A stretch of DNA of 16,261 bases from NCBI GenBank assembly GCA_017645985.1, contig JAGCNK010000195.1:1-16261 (forward strand). Direction: 5' to 3'. Source of the DNA: Bacteroidales bacterium. GTDB taxonomy: Bacteria > Bacteroidota > Bacteroidia > Bacteroidales > UBA3824. Below are positions 12,620 to 16,261 of this stretch, in pieces. The notes beneath the pieces were generated by a model. The model was not told the DNA's origin. It saw only the letters and a program-made list of their open reading frames with translations, and did not search any database. The position numbers and the translations under genes were made by a program. The first letter of the stretch is position 1. Each line of letters begins with the position of its first letter.

Positions 12620-13966
12620 TTAATCCTCGGCCAACGGGAATTTCTTAGCGTCTTTGGGAACGTCGAAAGAGAGCTTGATGCCCTTGCGCTCGTAGGCGGG
12701 AATGTTTTCGATGTCTTCAAGGTTCTGGATGTCGGCAAAGTTGATTGTCTGGAACTTGCTTTGTATCACCACCTCGTTGATTTTGTCCTCCTCCTCGGCG
12801 TTGTCGGTGTCGTCGCTTTCGGTGCTGCCGCCTTCGTTGTTGTCTTCGGCGCTGCTGTCGGCGGTCTGCTCGTCGGCTTTCTGGCTTTCGGCGTCGGTCT
12901 TGGCGGGTTCTTCGGCTTTGACCTCAGGCTTGGGAGCGGGTTTGGCTGCCGAAGGGTTTTCGTATGGATTGAGAATTTCTTGCTTGTCGAAACCAGTTGC
13001 AATAAGGGTGACGCATATCTTTGAACCGAGGTTTTCGTCGGTGGTCTGTCCCCAGATGAGGTTTGCGCTTTCGCCAGCTGCCGCCTGCACGTGCTCGTTG
13101 ATAGTGCCCACCTCCTCGAGTGTGGTAGGACGCTCTGACGACGAGATGATGTTTACAAGCAGGTTTTTGGCTCCTCTGATGTCGTTGTTGTTGAGCAACG
13201 GAGAGTTGAGCGCACCTTTGATAGCGTCGAGTGCGCGGTTTTCGCCGTCAGCCTCGCCACGTCCCATCAGTGCCACGCCGCTGTCTTCCATAACGGTTTT
13301 TACATCGGCAAAGTCGACGTTGATCTCGCCCGGAACGGTGATAATCTCGGCAATGCCTTTAGCAGCCATTGTCAATATGTCGTCGGCTTTGGAGAACGCC
13401 TGACGTGCGGGCATGTTGCCGTACATCTCGCGGATTTTTTCGTTGTCGATAACAAGCATTGCGTCAACGCCTTGCGACAACTGCTCCAAACCTGTGAGAG
13501 CCTGTTTTACACGTTTCGGTCCTTCGTATCTGAACGGTATGGTGACGATAGCCACTGTGAGTATGCCCATGTCTTTGGCGGTTTTGGCAATGATCGGGGC
13601 TGCTCCCGTGCCAGTTCCTCCGCCCATTCCGGCTGTTACAAACAGCATCTTGGTGCCGGTGTCGAGAGCGGTTTTGAGTTTCTCGATACTTTCGATGGCG
13701 GCCTGTTTGCCGTTTTCGGGATTGTTGCCTGCGCCGAGACCTTCGGTGAGACGTTCGCCAAGGGGAACTTTTACCTGGATAGGACTTGCGTTGAGCGCCT
13801 GCTGGTCGGTGTTGGCGATGATGAAGTCAACGTCGTGGATGCCGTAGTTGAACATGTAGTTGGCTGCGTTGCCGCCGCCTCCGCCTACGCCGATTACTTT
13901 TATTATGTTGTTTCTCGTGGGTTCACAGATAAAGCCAAGAGTTTCGTTGTCTATTTCCGGGGTCAT
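12620..13966 (-). CDS. ftsZ: Cell division protein FtsZ
   Basis: This tubulin-like GTPase polymerises into the Z-ring at midcell. Length is 448. Seen: N-terminal GVGGGGGNA (26-34), the GTP-binding signature GMGGGTGTGAAP (113-124), and the T7 synergy loop NVDFAD (216-221) with D218 and D221 needed for GTP hydrolysis in the next subunit. An Ala/Pro then very acidic Ser/Asp/Glu linker (about 337-395) leads to a C-terminal segment (about 396-448) with the PAYERKGI motif found in Bacteroidota FtsZ. The extreme C-terminus would contact FtsA. It follows ftsA by 30 bp in the dcw cluster and starts with an ATG at 13966. Confidence 0.99.
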   Translation of the reverse strand: MTPEIDNETLGFICEPTRNNIIKVIGVGGGGGNAANYMFNYGIHDVDFIIANTDQQALNASPIQVKVPLGERLTEGLGAGNNPENGKQAAIESIEKLKTALDTGTKMLFVTAGMGGGTGTGAAPIIAKTAKDMGILTVAIVTIPFRYEGPKRVKQALTGLEQLSQGVDAMLVIDNEKIREMYGNMPARQAFSKADDILTMAAKGIAEIITVPGEINVDFADVKTVMEDSGVALMGRGEADGENRALDAIKGALNSPLLNNNDIRGAKNLLVNIISSSERPTTLEEVGTINEHVQAAAGESANLIWGQTTDENLGSKICVTLIATGFDKQEILNPYENPSAAKPAPKPEVKAEEPAKTDAESQKADEQTADSSAEDNNEGGSTESDDTDNAEEEDKINEVVIQSKFQTINFADIQNLEDIENIPAYERKGIKLSFDVPKDAKKFPLAED

Positions 13967-13996
13967 TTTGTCTTCCTTTTAGTTAATGGTTTCAAG

Positions 13997-15331
13997 TTAC
14001 ATTTTGCTGTCGTTCGGCTCTGAGAATATCTTGCCGATGATGTTGTCGAACCAGCCGCGGAATCCACCGCCTTTGTCGTCTTTGCTGCCTTTGTCCTTGG
14101 CGTTGCCTTTGGCTTTTTCGTCGGGCTTGGGAGCCTGTTCGTCCTGCTGCTGCTCGGCGGCTTTCTCTTTTTCGGCTTTGAGACGGCGTTGTTCGAGAAT
14201 GCTCTCGGTGTATTCCATACCTTTTATAATAAGACCAACGGCAGCCGCGTTGCCTTCCGACGAAAATTCGGGGTTGATATACAGCGGTGTGCCTGTGCGT
14301 GTTTCGATAGAAAGACGGAACTTGGCAAGCTGCACAAGGCTCTTGAGCTTGGCAGTGCCGCCTGTGAGCACTAGACCCGCGCTCAGCTGGGTCTTATTTC
14401 TGATAGTGTCGATTTCGTTGGCTATGCCGCCGAGAATCTCCTCCACACGTGCGTTGATGATCGACGCCACTGTGGTGAACGGAATCTCCTTCGACTTGCC
14501 GTTGACGCCTTTGACAGTGACGGCCTTTTTGGCGAAGTCTTTTTGCGACAGCGCCGCTCCGTACTGCACCTTTATCTGTTCGGCCTGACGTTCGAGCACG
14601 CCGCAGCCTTTCTTGATGTCGTTGGTAATGGCTTTTCCTCCGAGGGGCACCACGCTGGTGTAGCGCAGAATGTTGTCTTGGAACACTGCAATGTCGGCAG
14701 TGCCCGCGCCTATGTCGGCAAGTATCACGCCCACCTCTTTCTCGTCTTTGGAGAGTACCGCCTCTGCCGAAGCAAGAGGTTCGAGAATGAGCTTGATAAT
14801 CTTTAATCCTGCCATCTCAACAGCCTGGCGAATATTCTTAATGGCTTTGTCCTTGCCTTTGACCACGTAGAAAGTGCCCTCGAGCTTGCGGCCGTTGAAT
14901 CCTTTGGGGTTGAGCCCTACGGAGTTGTTGTCGACCGAGTAGCCTTGGGGAATCACATGTATTATATTTTCGTCCTGGCCTGCCGAAATTTGGTTAAGTT
15001 CTTCGGTAAGCTGTTTGATGTCGTCGTCGGTGATGATGTCGGTGATGATTTTAGAGTGGCTGTTTACCTCGCCGCAGATGTTGCGTCCGTCGATGCCCAC
15101 GTACACGTATTTGAAGGTGACGTTGGCAGCCTTCTGGCATTTCTCAACTGCTTCTTTGATCGAGTCTCTAGCAGACATGATGTTCTGCACAGTGCCTCTG
15201 ATTACACCCTTTGTCTCGGCTTCGCCGATTCCTAGTATCTTAACTCTTCCTTGGTCGTCTTTGGTGCCGGCTATGGCCACTGTTTTCGACGTGCCAATGT
15301 CGATGGCTGTGATTATATTGTTACACGGCAT
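13997..15331 (-). CDS. ftsA: Cell division protein FtsA
   Basis: This actin-like ATPase tethers FtsZ filaments to the membrane and recruits later division proteins. Length is 444. Seen: phosphate-1 motif DIGTSK (11-16), an FtsA-specific 1C/SHS2 subdomain (about 82-165), phosphate-2 motif DIGAGTAD (206-213), and adenosine motif LTGGTAKL (322-329). A charged Lys/Glu/Gln/Asp linker (about 378-420) follows, then a C-terminal amphipathic helix (GGFRGWFDNIIGKIF, 422-436) that should insert in the inner leaflet. It lies between ftsQ (48 bp upstream) and ftsZ (30 bp downstream), the standard order. Confidence 0.98.
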   Translation of the reverse strand: MPCNNIITAIDIGTSKTVAIAGTKDDQGRVKILGIGEAETKGVIRGTVQNIMSARDSIKEAVEKCQKAANVTFKYVYVGIDGRNICGEVNSHSKIITDIITDDDIKQLTEELNQISAGQDENIIHVIPQGYSVDNNSVGLNPKGFNGRKLEGTFYVVKGKDKAIKNIRQAVEMAGLKIIKLILEPLASAEAVLSKDEKEVGVILADIGAGTADIAVFQDNILRYTSVVPLGGKAITNDIKKGCGVLERQAEQIKVQYGAALSQKDFAKKAVTVKGVNGKSKEIPFTTVASIINARVEEILGGIANEIDTIRNKTQLSAGLVLTGGTAKLKSLVQLAKFRLSIETRTGTPLYINPEFSSEGNAAAVGLIIKGMEYTESILEQRRLKAEKEKAAEQQQDEQAPKPDEKAKGNAKDKGSKDDKGGGFRGWFDNIIGKIFSEPNDSKM

Positions 15332-15379
15332 AGTTATTATATTAGTTTCTAATTATTGTTATTTCCTTGTCAGTTATAT

Positions 15380-16174
15380 TTATATTGCTTTGCTGCATAC
15401 TATCTGTCCTTTGTATTTTACACTTACCGACTGGTACTTGTTCCATCCGGTTTTTTTCAATCCGTTGGTGAAGAAGCTTTTGAGATAGTAGAGCTTTTCG
15501 TCGTAATTGTCTATTGAGCCTATTTCCAACAATTTAGGACCTACAAGCGGCACTATTTCGTATTCGTTGGCCTCGTTGACGTATATCTGCTCCACCTGGT
15601 CGCGCCAAAAGTCGTCTTTCTTGATCAACCGTGCCAGACGGAAAATCTCGGATTCTTTTGATGTCTTGATGTTTTCGTTGTAAATGTTGTAGGTGTTGCG
15701 CTTAGCAAAGTCGTATTTGTCGTTGATAAAGCCGTTGGCCACCATCACGTTGGGAGCTTTTCCTTTCTGGCTGCCGGGGAAAATGGTGCCGTCTTCGTCG
15801 ATGTAGAAGCTCTTGTTGCTGGTGGTGATGATCTCTACGATGGGCTGGCGCTGCTGAATGTCGACTTTGAGGTGTCCGTTCACGGTCTTGTAAATGTCGG
15901 CCTGGCGGATGTAGGGCTGCTGCTGAAGGTACAGCTCCATCTCGTTGATGTCGATTTTGTTGAGCGGCGTGCCGAGAATCCGGTGCGAAGGATTGTGAAT
16001 CAGTTGCAAAACGTCGTTGCGGCTGATGAAGCTAACCTGGTTTGAATCCTTGATGTTGATGTCGATAGCACCGCATAAAGTGTCGCGGAATTTTGACGAT
16101 GAGTATATTATAGCAGCTGCGAAAACAACTGCTGCCATTATAATTCCGATATTTTTAAACGTGCCCTTGTTCAC
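15380..16174 (-). CDS. ftsQ: Cell division protein FtsQ/DivIB
   Basis: This bitopic membrane protein links the cytosolic Z-ring to the periplasmic septum machinery by binding FtsB/FtsL. Length is 264. Seen: short cytosolic N-terminus, one membrane helix (about 9-25), a POTRA domain (about 36-108, including VSFISRNDV and QQPYIRQADIYKTVNGHLKVDI), and a beta domain (about 109-255) containing SFYIDEDGTIFP and the terminal QSVSVKYKGQIVCSK, which matches the FtsQ strand used for FtsB contact. The identity is strengthened by the position between murC (13 bp upstream) and ftsA (48 bp downstream). Confidence 0.95.
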   Translation of the reverse strand: MNKGTFKNIGIIMAAVVFAAAIIYSSSKFRDTLCGAIDINIKDSNQVSFISRNDVLQLIHNPSHRILGTPLNKIDINEMELYLQQQPYIRQADIYKTVNGHLKVDIQQRQPIVEIITTSNKSFYIDEDGTIFPGSQKGKAPNVMVANGFINDKYDFAKRNTYNIYNENIKTSKESEIFRLARLIKKDDFWRDQVEQIYVNEANEYEIVPLVGPKLLEIGSIDNYDEKLYYLKSFFTNGLKKTGWNKYQSVSVKYKGQIVCSKAI

Positions 16175-16187
16175 TTTTGCGCCTGAT

Positions 16188-16261
16188 TTAGAGATTTGAA
16201 AATGCCTCTGTTAGCGGTTTCACGATTTTGTCGATATTTCCCGCGCCCAAAGATAATAAAA
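16188..16261 (-). CDS. murC: UDP-N-acetylmuramate-alanine ligase MurC, last 23 codons (partial)
   Basis: The minus-strand frame reads LLSLGAGNIDKIVKPLTEAF then SNL and TAA. The GAGNIDKIVKPL end is typical of MurC, the ligase that adds L-alanine to UDP-MurNAc. The remainder lies beyond the window. The stop is 13 bp before the ftsQ ATG, as expected for a murC-ftsQ-ftsA-ftsZ operon. The two bases 16260-16261 belong to an incomplete codon. Confidence 0.85.
   Translation of the reverse strand, partial: LLSLGAGNIDKIVKPLTEAFSNL

Noticed and set aside
12702..13403. 233-codon plus-strand open frame opposite ftsZ
   Set aside because: It is antisense to an unquestionable ftsZ, has Ser/Ala-rich composition typical of a shadow frame, and shows no start signal or recognisable domain.
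13986..14588. 200-codon plus-strand open frame opposite ftsA
   Set aside because: It is a shadow of the ftsA coding frame: biased composition, no homology pattern, and overlap with the ftsA-ftsZ junction.

Overview
The window is chromosomal DNA of a Bacteroidota bacterium, most likely order Bacteroidales. The evidence is the Bacteroidota-type -7 promoter boxes (TAnnTTTG), a DUF4924-type protein, secreted FGE/SUMF1-domain proteins, a periplasmic-TPR sensor kinase, and a murC-ftsQ-ftsA-ftsZ cell-division cluster. No mobile element, CRISPR array, tRNA or rRNA was seen. Genes are densely packed, and no stretch over 300 bases lacks a gene.

Layout. Positions 1-723 (+) are the C-terminal part of a hexameric glutamate dehydrogenase, closed by a clear intrinsic terminator. 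A two-gene unit (839-1773, +) follows: a small secreted protein translationally coupled (ATGA overlap) to a DUF4924-like cytosolic protein. Two tandem paralogous secreted FGE/SUMF1-domain proteins (1801-3551, -) lack the catalytic cysteines of formylglycine-generating enzymes. A HerA/YjgR-like ATPase (3693-5264, -) is divergent from a small OB-fold lipoprotein (5378-5725, +). The region between them holds a perfect -7 box and a 15-bp palindrome.

The centre and right part (5750-12520, all -) is a signalling locus. In transcription order it encodes: a protein with two SiaB-type GHKL kinase domains fused head to tail; a SiaC-type phosphoprotein that keeps the phosphorylatable threonine, also at residue 68; a terminator/promoter junction; a soluble triple-PAS histidine kinase with all catalytic motifs; and a large membrane protein (periplasmic TPR, TM, two PAS) whose kinase core has lost its phospho-accepting histidine. 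In Pseudomonas, SiaB and SiaC work with the phosphatase SiaA and the diguanylate cyclase SiaD. Neither partner is here, so the SiaC output must differ or lie elsewhere. This is the most interesting system in the window.

The right end (12620-16261, -) is the dcw segment murC (last 23 codons), ftsQ, ftsA, ftsZ. The SiaB-SiaC pair follows ftsZ by 99 bp on the same strand with no obvious terminator between, so cotranscription or read-through with the division genes is possible.
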